64,000 nucleotides of DNA, taken from Reichenbachiella ulvae. GTDB lineage: Bacteria; Bacteroidota; Bacteroidia; Cytophagales; Cyclobacteriaceae. Location: the NCBI RefSeq assembly GCF_025833875.1, contig NZ_JAOYOD010000001.1, positions 868,001 through 932,000 on the forward strand. The letters are read 5' to 3'. The first letter of the stretch is position 1. The number at the start of each line of letters is the position of its first letter. The notes beneath the pieces are model-generated. The model was not told the origin of the DNA, did not search any database, and was given only the letters and a program-made list of their open reading frames with translations. Made by a program: the position numbers and the translations under genes. Positions 44,841-53,918 of this stretch are shown piece after piece.

Positions 44841-45050
44841 TCGCTTCCACGCAATTAATGTTTCAATAATCTAGTTGTTTTGCTAATGATGGTTAAAAAA
44901 AGACGCTTGAGTTATAATTGTATTATTTCTAGATAAAGTTCCTTGAATTATCTAATTATGTATATAGTTTTATTTCAGAAGAAGTAAAGAATCCTATGAT
45001 TGTTTCGATGATCATTCAGCCAGCGCTCAAGGCTTCTTACAATTTAGGAT

Positions 45051-45845
45051 ATGAAAATTCAAAGAATGATAGCACGATTCCTTTGCTTGCTTATTTTTTT
45101 ATTGGCTGCCCATCTCGCTGAGGCTCAGGAGATTGTTTTGACTGGAGTCAACAAAGGTGAGGATGTTTATGTCAAAAATCCATACATCATTTCAAAGGCT
45201 GGCTTTTGTGTTCAATCTATTTTGATCAATGGAAAGAAGAGTAAGGTGAATGTAAACCTTACCGCAATCAGGCTGAATCTTGATGAAGTAGAGTTGTACA
45301 GTCCTGTCCATATTCAGGTTATTCATGCCGATAGTTGCCAGCCTCGCATTGTCAACCCTGAGGCTGTTTTGTATTACTCATCTTTCAAATTTGATAGCTT
45401 AGTGATGAGGGATTCTGTTCTCCATTGGTACACCAAAGGGGATAGGAAAGAGGGGAAGTTTGTAATTGAGAAATTGAAAAATGATTATTGGGATGAAGTG
45501 CAAATGGTTCGACCCAAAGGTAGGTTCAATGGAGCAACCTATGCTTATATTCCTAAGTTAGCAGATGGTGGAAATAAATTTCGCATTCGCTATGAATTAC
45601 CAGATGGTCGATATCTTTACTCCGAAGAAATCGAATACTATCATTATCCAATAGGTGTCACGTTTTCGCCTAAAGTAGTTACGAACATGATGTATTTCTC
45701 ACGTGAAGCCCGCTACGAGATCATGAATAGCAGCGGAGAGATTATCCTTCAGGGAACGGCCAAGGAAATTCCCTTACGCCGTTTGGAACCTGGTGATTAT
45801 TCTATCAATTTGGAAGGCGAATTAGACAGTTTCGTCAAAAAGTAA
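45051..45845 (+). CDS. Secreted protein with a T9SS-sorting-domain-like C-terminus
   Basis: 264 residues. Signal peptide MKIQRMIARFLCLLIFLLAA ending AEAQ. The middle has a lone tryptophan-containing strand set; the last 60 residues read ARYEIMNSSGEIILQGTAKE then IPLRRLEPGDYSINLEGE and end SFVKK. That is the layout of a type IX secretion sorting domain (xYEIxDxSGxxVLxG...LPxGxYxxxL...FxKx), though the canonical opening PNP motif is not seen. If correct the protein is exported to the surface. No other family recognised. Confidence 0.7.
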   Translation: MKIQRMIARFLCLLIFLLAAHLAEAQEIVLTGVNKGEDVYVKNPYIISKAGFCVQSILINGKKSKVNVNLTAIRLNLDEVELYSPVHIQVIHADSCQPRIVNPEAVLYYSSFKFDSLVMRDSVLHWYTKGDRKEGKFVIEKLKNDYWDEVQMVRPKGRFNGATYAYIPKLADGGNKFRIRYELPDGRYLYSEEIEYYHYPIGVTFSPKVVTNMMYFSREARYEIMNSSGEIILQGTAKEIPLRRLEPGDYSINLEGELDSFVKK

Positions 45846-45854
45846 ATACAGCTT

Positions 45855-47246
45855 TTAGTTGATGATATCTATTCCGAAGAAGTTGTTTAGAACTACCAAA
45901 ACGAATAGAAGTGCTAGTAAGACCGGACAAACATAACTTACTGTAATGTTAATGAAGGTCTTGAGCCATGAAGAAGAGTATCCTTCATTTCCTTGTTCTA
46001 GTTCTTCATGTAGATTTTCTTTTTTCCAAACGTAGGCCGCAAATGTTACAATCAAACATCCACCCAGCAACAAGGAAATATCAGCCAAATGCCCAAGGAA
46101 GGTCATGAAGTCAGTCGGTTCTTCTGCTCCGATATAATGAATGAATTTGGTGAAAAACTCGCTATATCCATTGCCTACTAAGGAAGGAAGTCCTGCTGTA
46201 AAAATGATCAATGCCATAATAATAACAGCCTTGTTTCTTTTTACTTTGAACTCATCCACAATGTAGGCCACAGGAACTTCCAGTAGGGATACAGTAGAAG
46301 TCAATGCAGCGAAAGATAGCAATAGGAAGAAGAATGCACCTAAAACTATACCTAAGACTGGTCCTAAAGATTCGAAAACACCTGGAAGGGTCACGAATAT
46401 CAAGCCAGCACCTCCTTGTATATTACTCATATCGCCACCTGTACTATATGCGACCAGTGGGAAAAGCATCAACCCTGCGAAAAAAGCGATACCCACATCG
46501 AATAGGGTGATTGAGGCTGCCGAGCTTACAATGTTTTCATTTTTGGAAAGGTAGCTACCGTAGGTGATCAAAGCTCCCATACCTAATGAGAGTGAGAAAA
46601 AGGCCTGACGCAAAGCTCCACCAATTACTCTAAGGTTGATTTCAGAAAATTCCGGTACCAAATAGTATTCGATACCGATCATGGCATTGGGCAAGGTGAA
46701 TGAATAGGCAAGAATACCTAAGATCATAACGATCAGGGTTGGCATCAATATTTTTGCGGCTTTTTCAATCCCACCGGCAATACCTTTTGAAACAATGAAG
46801 GCTGTCGCTCCCATGAATAGCACTGCATACAACCCAATTTGCCATATGTTGGTAATGTAGCTTCCGAAGTTGTTGCCAATGTCGAAGTTGCCCTGAGCCA
46901 TCTCTAAAAAGTAGCCGAATGCCCAGCCTGCAACCACATTATAGAAAGAAAGTATGATGATACCGCTGACGATTCCTAATATGCCGAGATATTTCCATTT
47001 AGGGAAGCCTAATGCTACAAATGCACCCGCTGGGTTCTTTTCGGTTTTTCGACCGATGGCTACCTCAGTAACCATCACAGGGAAGCACAGAGCAAAACAA
47101 AAGATCAAGTATAAGACCACAAAGACAGCACCACCGCCAGCTTCTACCTCGAAGGGGAACTTCCAAATGTTACCCAATCCCACTGCAGAACCTGCAGCTG
47201 CTAAAATAAAACCTAATCGATTGCTAAAATTTCCTCTTGCGGCCAT
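45855..47246 (-). CDS. Neurotransmitter:sodium symporter (NSS) family transporter
   Basis: 463 residues with about 11 TM helices. The family signature GFILAAAGSAVGLGNIWKFP opens TM1, followed by GGGAVFVVLYLIFC (TM2). TM6 contains AFFSLSLGMGALITYGSYL and TM8 has ALTSTVSLLEVPVAY with the Na2-site Thr-Ser pair. It imports an amino acid or related amine with sodium. No linked enzyme gene suggests a substrate. Inner membrane. Confidence 0.95.
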   Translation of the reverse strand: MAARGNFSNRLGFILAAAGSAVGLGNIWKFPFEVEAGGGAVFVVLYLIFCFALCFPVMVTEVAIGRKTEKNPAGAFVALGFPKWKYLGILGIVSGIIILSFYNVVAGWAFGYFLEMAQGNFDIGNNFGSYITNIWQIGLYAVLFMGATAFIVSKGIAGGIEKAAKILMPTLIVMILGILAYSFTLPNAMIGIEYYLVPEFSEINLRVIGGALRQAFFSLSLGMGALITYGSYLSKNENIVSSAASITLFDVGIAFFAGLMLFPLVAYSTGGDMSNIQGGAGLIFVTLPGVFESLGPVLGIVLGAFFFLLLSFAALTSTVSLLEVPVAYIVDEFKVKRNKAVIIMALIIFTAGLPSLVGNGYSEFFTKFIHYIGAEEPTDFMTFLGHLADISLLLGGCLIVTFAAYVWKKENLHEELEQGNEGYSSSWLKTFINITVSYVCPVLLALLFVLVVLNNFFGIDIIN

Positions 47247-47334
47247 TTGAATTTTGTTGTTAAATCACGAAGATATACGAAAATGTATTATCAGTAAAAA
47301 TTACCTGATGAACGGTCTGAATTCTATTTTGTCG

Positions 47335-48729
47335 TTAGGCTTTGTAGCCAAACATCTTGTTGTCTTTGATCATACTGGCAACTTTCCCTGGTACATGTTG
47401 TTCCCAGCCAGAGTCTCCAGACTTTATTTGACTCAAAACCTCGTTGGATTGGACATGCTGTATGTTCCTTTTGGCTGAATCAATGTCCACAATGAAGTCA
47501 TTTTCCTTCAAATAGAGGTACAAGTGCTCTAAATGCTTGGGTGGCTCAAAATTCAGAGAGGTCTCAATTTGACCATTGTATAGGGTAGGGTAGATGAGTA
47601 GTTTGACATTAGAACCAAATAATCGACTGAAGGATTCCAAAAGTCCTCCTCTCAGGCTTTCATAATAGCTCTCGTCGAATAGTTTGCGCAGATTATCTGT
47701 TCCCACTACGAAGGACATGCGTTTTCCTTTTGTAAACTGGGAAAGAAATGCGGCAAGTTTATAATGTTCGGTATAGTTAGAGATCAATACATTGTGATCA
47801 AGAGAGTTGAGTAGCTCGACTCTATCCAGAAAATCGTTTTCGTCGATTTTTCCATCCATAGACAGATCGTTCAGTGTCAGTTCAGTGGTAATCAATATTT
47901 TGTCATGCTCAACTTTTGCGTCCTTTTTGAACTCGTTGATGGAAGACTCAATCATATCCTCACTCACTACCGTGACAGGTCGGAAATACCCTCTTAGAAC
48001 ACAGATATTCTTTTTGTAAAGGAAAGTAGATGGCTGCTGGTTGTTTCCGTTCTTATCAAACATGGCTGCATGAGTTAAACCATATTTGACTAGTTTCAAA
48101 CTCATCAAACGGTTGTCTACATGCTTAAAGCTTGGGCCAGAGAGTTTGAAGTAATCAATTTCTACTCGTCCTTCACTTATGTTGTCCACGATAGAAACCA
48201 TCATTCTATCAGGATTGATATTGTGGTTGAAGCAGGCATAGATCAAGTTAACTCCAATTTTACCCAAAACTTCCTGCTGCCAAATCGTCTCTGGGTCCTT
48301 CAATACAACATGTATGATGATATCATTGTGCGGCGCGTTAGGCTCCAATTGGAATCTAACCCCCAACCAACCGTGCCCTTGATTGGTCTTTTTAAAGTTG
48401 ATGGTTTCGATGGTGTTGGCAAATGCAAAGAATTTGCTCTTGTCTGCACGTGCGGTTAACCTTTTCGAAAGAAGGCCATACTCTTTGTCCAGCATTTTCA
48501 TCAACTTTTCCTGGCAGACATATCGCTCCGTCTGTCCATAAATGGCATCCGAAAAGTCCATGTCATAGGCCGACATGGTTTTGGCAATGGTACCTGAAGC
48601 ACCTCCTGCTTTGAAAAAATTAGCGGCGACTTCCTGGCCAGCGCCAATTTCCGCTAATGATCCATAAATTGATTCGTTTAGATTTAGTGATAAGGCTTTT
48701 TCTTTCGTGGTATGTACACCTGATTCCAT
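47335..48729 (-). CDS. Conserved protein of unknown function
   Basis: 464 residues, soluble, no signal peptide. Distinctive blocks are IGAGQEVAANFFKAGGASGT and IAKTMSAYDMDFSDAIYG (about 28-65), ERYVCQEKLMKMLDKEY, and a second half starting MIESSINEFKKDAK with an alpha/beta pattern and KGKRMSFVVGTDNLRKLFDE. The second half could hold a Rossmann-like nucleotidyltransferase fold. I recognise the opening motif as a widely distributed family that databases label inconsistently (for example TonB receptor or nicotinate-nucleotide adenylyltransferase); neither label is supported by motifs here. It has a TACTTTTG box near 48750-48757. Confidence 0.8.
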   Translation of the reverse strand: MESGVHTTKEKALSLNLNESIYGSLAEIGAGQEVAANFFKAGGASGTIAKTMSAYDMDFSDAIYGQTERYVCQEKLMKMLDKEYGLLSKRLTARADKSKFFAFANTIETINFKKTNQGHGWLGVRFQLEPNAPHNDIIIHVVLKDPETIWQQEVLGKIGVNLIYACFNHNINPDRMMVSIVDNISEGRVEIDYFKLSGPSFKHVDNRLMSLKLVKYGLTHAAMFDKNGNNQQPSTFLYKKNICVLRGYFRPVTVVSEDMIESSINEFKKDAKVEHDKILITTELTLNDLSMDGKIDENDFLDRVELLNSLDHNVLISNYTEHYKLAAFLSQFTKGKRMSFVVGTDNLRKLFDESYYESLRGGLLESFSRLFGSNVKLLIYPTLYNGQIETSLNFEPPKHLEHLYLYLKENDFIVDIDSAKRNIQHVQSNEVLSQIKSGDSGWEQHVPGKVASMIKDNKMFGYKA

Positions 48730-48885
48730 ATTGTTTCTCAGAGTTTGAACAAAAGTATGGACTTGTCTATCTTTATTGAAGTTCCAAAGCTTTATTTTTG
48801 ATAAAAAGTTATCGGGATTATGATCAATTGACAGAACTCTGTCGTTTGATTGTCTGTAACCTGATGTTAAGTTGAAAACCTGAGT

Positions 48886-49431
48886 ATGAATCCTGTTATT
48901 GCCAACATTCTAAAACTAAACGAGCCGGTAGTTATTTTCGGGATTGTGTTTTTTATTATCATCTCAATTATCATACTTCTCTATTATATAGATTCACTCA
49001 ACTTGTTTTATTATCGGAAAGTGAAATTCACATTTGAGAATGTCGATATCACTTACCGATACAAATGGAAACTTTTCACCAGCAAAGGATCACCATATTT
49101 TATCTGGCGAAAAATCGAATTTATAAATCATGACACTAAAATGACCTCAGAGCATATCATTGACCCTGTTTCTGAGGAAGGCCATATTTTATACTTCTAT
49201 CTCGACCACAATTATAAAACTCACACTGGCATGCTATTCGATGCATTAGTCGTAAGAGATGCCGATGTGTCCATGGGCTTTGATTTGTATTCTTTGGATT
49301 ATCTAGGCAAAGATTACGTCTATGAAAGAAGGGAAGGCGAAACGGAATACATCGGGATGATCGAGAGAGGTAAATTCTATGAATCCGAGGGGATGTTTCG
49401 CAATGTCAAAAGCCGGGAACTGAATTATTAG
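48886..49431 (+). CDS. Single-pass membrane protein of unknown function
   Basis: 181 residues. One strongly hydrophobic helix (about 15-35, VVIFGIVFFIIISIIILLYY) precedes a soluble domain of about 140 residues rich in tyrosine and charged residues (FTFENVDITYRYKWKLFTSK). No cysteine or catalytic signature is visible. Its stop overlaps that of the convergent small gene by 4 bp. Function unknown. Confidence 0.72.
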   Translation: MNPVIANILKLNEPVVIFGIVFFIIISIIILLYYIDSLNLFYYRKVKFTFENVDITYRYKWKLFTSKGSPYFIWRKIEFINHDTKMTSEHIIDPVSEEGHILYFYLDHNYKTHTGMLFDALVVRDADVSMGFDLYSLDYLGKDYVYERREGETEYIGMIERGKFYESEGMFRNVKSRELNY

Positions 49432-49742
49432 TTCTGGTTATCGACCATTTCAATGTTTTTGATCAATTCATCATTTTGATGACCGTTGGCTCCATAGTTC
49501 ATACTCATGGTTCCTTTGGTTCCGTCTTTGGCCTCAATGGCAAATAATTCAGTTGAATCTCCAGGGTTAGTCATCCCTTCGAATCTGAAATTGCGGGTAA
49601 TTTTTAGCTCTTGTGGCTGGTAATGCTTATCTGAAAAGACGGCATGAATGGAATTCTCTTTGGGAATGAAGTTTTCCTTAAACCCCTCTTTAGTTAAGGC
49701 ATTCATCGCTTCCGAAAGTGTATCAAAAGTTTGTGTTTTCAT
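49428..49742 (-). CDS. Small conserved protein of unknown function
   Basis: 104 residues, soluble, no signal. The sequence starts MKTQTFDTLSEAMNALTKEG and contains ITRNFRFEGMTNPGDST and ELFAIEAKDGTKGTMSMNYG. The family is frequent in marine Flavobacteriia and Cytophagia and is sometimes mislabelled phosphoribosylpyrophosphate synthetase; at this size it cannot be that enzyme. Function unknown. Confidence 0.75.
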   Translation of the reverse strand: MKTQTFDTLSEAMNALTKEGFKENFIPKENSIHAVFSDKHYQPQELKITRNFRFEGMTNPGDSTELFAIEAKDGTKGTMSMNYGANGHQNDELIKNIEMVDNQN

Positions 49743-49897
49743 GTTTTCTGTCTTTAGTTATCAAATAATGCTTATATATACCAACGGCTCTAATCCATAT
49801 GGGTTTTAAAGGTTTGGGTTGAGATTTGAATCCATCTGCTCCCAAAGCGTAAGGTTTTGAATGTAAGAACTGGCATTAATGGTTATCTTTCAAATTA

Positions 49898-51424
49898 ATG
49901 AAAATGAAAAAGCTCCCAAACCTGGTTTTGTCCACTCTGCTATTGTTGATTGTTTCTTTGTCATGCTCTAAAAAGAGCGAAAAAAGAAGCGGGAAGGAAT
50001 TATACACTACCTATTGCGCCTCATGTCATCAAGCTGTAGAAATTCAGGATTTGCCTAAAAAAACCTGGGATCAATATGTTTTGCCAGAAATGGCTGCTAA
50101 GATGGGAATTAGAGAAGAAGGCTATAATCCCTATGAGGGGATGAGCTATCGGAAAATGGAAGCGACCATCAGGTCAGGTCAATATCCAACTCAAGCCATG
50201 CTGAGTCAGGAGGAATGGCGAATATTGCGTGAATACATCATCCAATTGGCGCCTGATTCAGTGATTAATGATGTACCAACCATTACTGAAACCAATTTGG
50301 AGTTTAAATCCCATCAGGTCAATTTGGATGATGCCGGAGGGGCTTATGTTGTTAGATTGGGTTATGATCAATCTACACATGCGGTCTTGGCTCAGGATCT
50401 ATCAGGACGTTTATTTGAATATGATTTTTTATCTACGAAAAGGACGCTAAGGTTTGACTGGGAGACTACTGTGATAGATTATACCAAAACTTCTAAGGCT
50501 TCTTATCTCACCGAAATTGGCGTTTTAAACCCCTCTGAAGAGAAAAAAGGGCGATTGATAAAAGTGGAAGGGGACACCACTGTTTTAGTAGATAGCCTTC
50601 ATCGTCCTGTGCATACATTGGTGCGAGATTTGAATAATGATGGTGAACTAGAATTTGTTATCAGTGAATTTGGACACTTGACGGGTCAACTTTCGCTTTT
50701 GAAAAAGGATCCTAAGGGCCAATATGTCAAGGAAGCATTGTATGGTCTGCCTGGTGTGATACGTGTGATCGCGAAAGATATGAATCAAGACGGGAACTTA
50801 GATTTGATATTTGTTGCTTCACAGGCAAGGGAAGGAATCTATGTTCTTTATCAGGAAGAGAATCTTACATTCTCGTTGAAGCAGTTGGTGTCGATGAGTC
50901 CGGTTTATGGAATCAGCTGGTTTGAGTTATTAGATTTTGACGGAGATGGTGATTTGGATATCGTAACGGTCAATGGCGATAATGCCGATTACTCGGTTGT
51001 GCTCAAGCCTTATCACGGTATGCGTATTTATCTCAATCAAGGAGAAAATAACTTTGATGAGGCCTATTTCTACCCTATGAATGGTGCCACCAGGGTAAAA
51101 TCTGGAGATTTTGATCAAGATGGCGATTGGGACTTTGCCTTAATGTCTACATTCCCTGATTACGGAAAAACAACAGATCAATCTATTATTTATTTGGAGA
51201 ATAAAGATACTGAGGGGATGGAGTTTGTGCCTAGTGTGTTTCCCGTGTCTAATGAGGGAAGATGGTTAGTGATGGAGTCTGCTGATGTGGATCAGGATGG
51301 AGACGAAGATTTAATCTTTGGGTCTTTCACTTATACCTTTTCGCCTGTCCCAGAGCTTTTTACTTCGAAATGGGCTAATAATTCCACAGACCTTTTGGTA
51401 TTGGAAAATCTATTGCGTGATTAA
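49898..51424 (+). CDS. Lipoprotein fusing a cytochrome c domain to FG-GAP/VCBS repeats
   Basis: 508 residues; the start could also be ATG at 49904. Lipobox SLSC with Cys23. The N-terminal cytochrome c domain binds heme at CASCH (C40, C43, H44). The rest is a beta-propeller with at least five calcium-binding repeats: DLNNDGELE, DMNQDGNLD, DFDGDGDLD, DFDQDGDWD and DVDQDGDED. It is likely extracytoplasmic and membrane-anchored. This type of fusion suggests electron transfer at a surface-exposed scaffold, but the partner is unknown. Monocistronic. Confidence 0.88.
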   Translation: MKMKKLPNLVLSTLLLLIVSLSCSKKSEKRSGKELYTTYCASCHQAVEIQDLPKKTWDQYVLPEMAAKMGIREEGYNPYEGMSYRKMEATIRSGQYPTQAMLSQEEWRILREYIIQLAPDSVINDVPTITETNLEFKSHQVNLDDAGGAYVVRLGYDQSTHAVLAQDLSGRLFEYDFLSTKRTLRFDWETTVIDYTKTSKASYLTEIGVLNPSEEKKGRLIKVEGDTTVLVDSLHRPVHTLVRDLNNDGELEFVISEFGHLTGQLSLLKKDPKGQYVKEALYGLPGVIRVIAKDMNQDGNLDLIFVASQAREGIYVLYQEENLTFSLKQLVSMSPVYGISWFELLDFDGDGDLDIVTVNGDNADYSVVLKPYHGMRIYLNQGENNFDEAYFYPMNGATRVKSGDFDQDGDWDFALMSTFPDYGKTTDQSIIYLENKDTEGMEFVPSVFPVSNEGRWLVMESADVDQDGDEDLIFGSFTYTFSPVPELFTSKWANNSTDLLVLENLLRD

Positions 51425-51444
51425 CCAGTTGACTTTTGAGAAAT

Positions 51445-51467
51445 ATGCCCGAGGACTGCTCGGGCAT
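51445..51467. terminator. Hairpin between the cytochrome-propeller gene and the next convergent gene
   Basis: A 9-bp perfect stem, ATGCCCGAG (51445-51453) with CTCGGGCAT (51459-51467). The following T-run is poor on both strands, so it is a weak terminator or an mRNA stabiliser. Confidence 0.55.
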
Positions 51468-51474
51468 GTTGCTT

Positions 51475-52245
51475 CTAAAATGATTTGATGTCTGTTTGGG
51501 CTAGTCTGGCATTGATCTCCATTTGTTTTCTTGTGGTTTCTACTAGCTCATCATTTTGCGCATTGAGCTCTTCATTATTTTGGTTCAGTTCTTCATTTTT
51601 CTTTTTCAGTTCCTGTTTTACTGCATGAAGCGCTTTGTTAATGTCGGCCATCTTTTTATTTGATGATCTTAGGTGCAATTTGACAATGGCGTCATTTAAG
51701 GTGTTTTGTCGGAAAGTCTGACTCCACTTTCCACAAATTACTACAATGGCTGTAGCGAGTATTGCATGAAAAATAAAAGTTTGAAGATCCATATACTGTA
51801 ATTGGGTGAAATACACATCTGGAACCCCCATGAACTGTGCGTAAGCAAAACTCGCATGATGAATAAGAATGAAAGCGATCAATGGAATTTGAAGTTTCCA
51901 ATCTTGATAAATGATGAGGATGGCGGCACTGATGAAAGCAAAAAAGTGCATTTCGAATAGACCGTGCATTTGATAGATGAATAAGGCTACATAGATTCCG
52001 AGAAAGGTGCTGCCTACATACCGATGAAGCTGGTGCTTCGGTAGCAAGGCTTTGGTGCCAAACCACGCGATGAGAGACAAAGCCCCCACAGAAAGTGCCA
52101 GGATCCACGTGTCATAGAAAAAAGCCAGAAATATAGCTAGCCCTGCATGCACCATGAGTACCCGTGACATATAGATGTCAGCTCCTAAGTGGTGTGGTTT
52201 TAAAATCTGTGCTATCTGCACTTTCGATATTTGGTCTATTGTCAT
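51475..52245 (-). CDS. Membrane sensor-like module without an output domain
   Basis: 256 residues. Five to six TM helices (about 25-185) resemble the membrane input modules of some chemoreceptors and histidine kinases, with VCGKW-type helix ends (TAIVVICGKW). A long coiled coil follows (KALHAVKQELKKKNEELNQN, NEELNAQNDELVETTRK), where a kinase or cyclase domain would normally begin, but the protein stops at DIKSF after it. No frameshift or downstream continuation is visible, as the next gene on the strand lies upstream. It may signal through a partner. Confidence 0.75.
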   Translation of the reverse strand: MTIDQISKVQIAQILKPHHLGADIYMSRVLMVHAGLAIFLAFFYDTWILALSVGALSLIAWFGTKALLPKHQLHRYVGSTFLGIYVALFIYQMHGLFEMHFFAFISAAILIIYQDWKLQIPLIAFILIHHASFAYAQFMGVPDVYFTQLQYMDLQTFIFHAILATAIVVICGKWSQTFRQNTLNDAIVKLHLRSSNKKMADINKALHAVKQELKKKNEELNQNNEELNAQNDELVETTRKQMEINARLAQTDIKSF

Positions 52246-52248
52246 TGA

Positions 52249-52869
52249 CTAAAGGGTTAATTTCCAAAGTTTAAATTCATTGTCGGGCAATCCGCACCCA
52301 TACGATATAGTAGATAGTAATCCGAAATCTGGTGCATTTCTATTCATCATCAATGAGTCTATTGCCATTTGTGCAAAATTGCTGCCAGGGTCTGTACAGT
52401 ATCTAGCCTTATTGTAATTGCCTCGATAGAATAATTTTCTGTCGGTATTGACTATTACTGCTTGTGGAGTGGAATAAACCCCGAAAGTATGTGCGAGCTT
52501 CATTCCCTGATCTATTGTTACAGTCAATTCCTTGTCAAAATAAGATAGGGATTTCTCAAAATCACTTCCCTCAGGTACTACAACTACAAAGTCCATTTTG
52601 GATTCAAATTTTCTTTTCAAACTATTGAAATGTTTGACATTGAACCTGGAACAGGGACACCCTGGTTTAAAAAAGTGGTAGAAAACAGGTCGGTCAATTG
52701 GAGCTAGGCTACTATCAGGTATCACCAGTGATTGATTAACGGGTACGATCTGATAATCATTTGGGACTGGAGTTGGAAAGGAATACTGGAGTTCTTGTTC
52801 CCAAAATAGGAAACCAAGGAGTAAGATGACTGAAAGAAGCAAAGCTCCTGCTATTAATTTTCTTAGCAT
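52249..52869 (-). CDS. Membrane-anchored thioredoxin-like protein with a CxC site
   Basis: 206 residues with one N-terminal TM anchor (about 5-24). The thioredoxin-like core is VFYHFFKPGCPCSRFNVKHF with C71 and C73 (CPC rather than CxxC), then FDFVV/MDFVVVVPEG and the cis-Pro-like STPQAVIVNTDR. Two further cysteines occur in ARYCTDPGS and SYGCGLP. It probably faces the periplasm. It lies 3 bp upstream of the sensor-like gene on the same strand, so the two are probably cotranscribed. Confidence 0.78.
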   Translation of the reverse strand: MLRKLIAGALLLSVILLLGFLFWEQELQYSFPTPVPNDYQIVPVNQSLVIPDSSLAPIDRPVFYHFFKPGCPCSRFNVKHFNSLKRKFESKMDFVVVVPEGSDFEKSLSYFDKELTVTIDQGMKLAHTFGVYSTPQAVIVNTDRKLFYRGNYNKARYCTDPGSNFAQMAIDSLMMNRNAPDFGLLSTISYGCGLPDNEFKLWKLTL

Positions 52870-53023
52870 AAAGGTTTGAACAGGCGGAGTTCAAAATATC
52901 TGATTGCGTTATTCAAGCTTGCAAAATTAGATTTATCGGGAATTGAATAGGGGATTAGTGAATAGATAATATTTATTATAATATAAAAGATGTCTATACA
53001 TCTAAATTCATTAGGTATGGATA

Positions 53024-53055
53024 TAAAAAAAGTCCTTGCTGAATGCAAGGACTTT
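53024..53055 (-). terminator. Terminator of the DUF4382 lipoprotein gene
   Basis: An 11-bp perfect stem, AAAGTCCTTGC (53029-53039) with GCAAGGACTTT (53045-53055), followed by a T-run on the minus strand. It lies 24 bp past the stop. Confidence 0.88.
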
Positions 53056-53078
53056 AGTGTTTCATCAAAGTTTTTTAT

Positions 53079-53918
53079 TTATTCTCCTGCTTCTTCAGTA
53101 GGAGTTTCTTCTTCTACGACAGTTTCTGTCATGGTCAGTTCACCTGCATCAGTCACCTCACCAATTACAACAGCAACACCATCCACAGTAGCTCCATCAT
53201 ATCCACTACCTTCTTCTGGAGCTGCTGAAACACTGTAAGTTTCTGCGTCCAATGCTCGTAATAGAAATTCGCCAGTTTCATCAGGAACTGTAGAAGCAAT
53301 GGTGTCTTCACCAATGATAGCATATACAGTAGAACCTATTTCTAATGGAGCAACTGTACCGCTGATCGCGCCAGTTTGAGCTTCCATTTCAGCACGAATC
53401 ACAGGCTTCAGGTTATATTTTCCGGAATTTCCAGCTTTAACCACTGATTTGTCAACGTCAAAGTCTAAAATCAATTTGTAAGTAACACCGCCTGTGATTT
53501 CTGCTGATACGTTCAGCTTCAATCCACTCTGGCTTCCTGATGGTACGGTTAGAGCGGTTTCTTCTCCATCAATCACTAATGTGTTCTCATCACCCAATAG
53601 TAATCTTACCTGACCTAGTTGGCCTTCTGGTAACTCGACTTCTCCTAAGAAGGCTTCCTCACCATTGGTTAATTTAAGCAGATCATAAATTCCAGGCTCT
53701 GCTGTGTCTAATGATTGCCATCCTGATTCGTCTGATTCATCCGAGCTAGTGTTGACAAGGATATCTTCAATATCAATCATCACTGCATCGTAATCGCCAG
53801 GGGCATCTACAAGGCTGATTTGAATTCTGGCACTTTGTTTTTCACTGTCACATGAAGCCAAAATACCAACAGCCAAAGCAAAAAGTGCAACTGGTTTCAA
53901 TGTTTTCCTAATATTCAT
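53079..53918 (-). CDS. DUF4382 lipoprotein
   Basis: 279 residues. The lipobox is GILASC with Cys23. The DUF4382 domain (about 30-175) begins RIQISLVDAPGDYDAVMIDI and contains LPEGQLGQVRLLLGDENTLV and LKLNVSAEITGGVTYKLILD. A carboxypeptidase-regulatory-like beta domain follows (GAISGTVAPLEIGSTVYAII, about 183-255) and a Glu/Thr-rich tail. Such proteins sit at the outer membrane; the ligand is unknown. Confidence 0.9.
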   Translation of the reverse strand: MNIRKTLKPVALFALAVGILASCDSEKQSARIQISLVDAPGDYDAVMIDIEDILVNTSSDESDESGWQSLDTAEPGIYDLLKLTNGEEAFLGEVELPEGQLGQVRLLLGDENTLVIDGEETALTVPSGSQSGLKLNVSAEITGGVTYKLILDFDVDKSVVKAGNSGKYNLKPVIRAEMEAQTGAISGTVAPLEIGSTVYAIIGEDTIASTVPDETGEFLLRALDAETYSVSAAPEEGSGYDGATVDGVAVVIGEVTDAGELTMTETVVEEETPTEEAGE

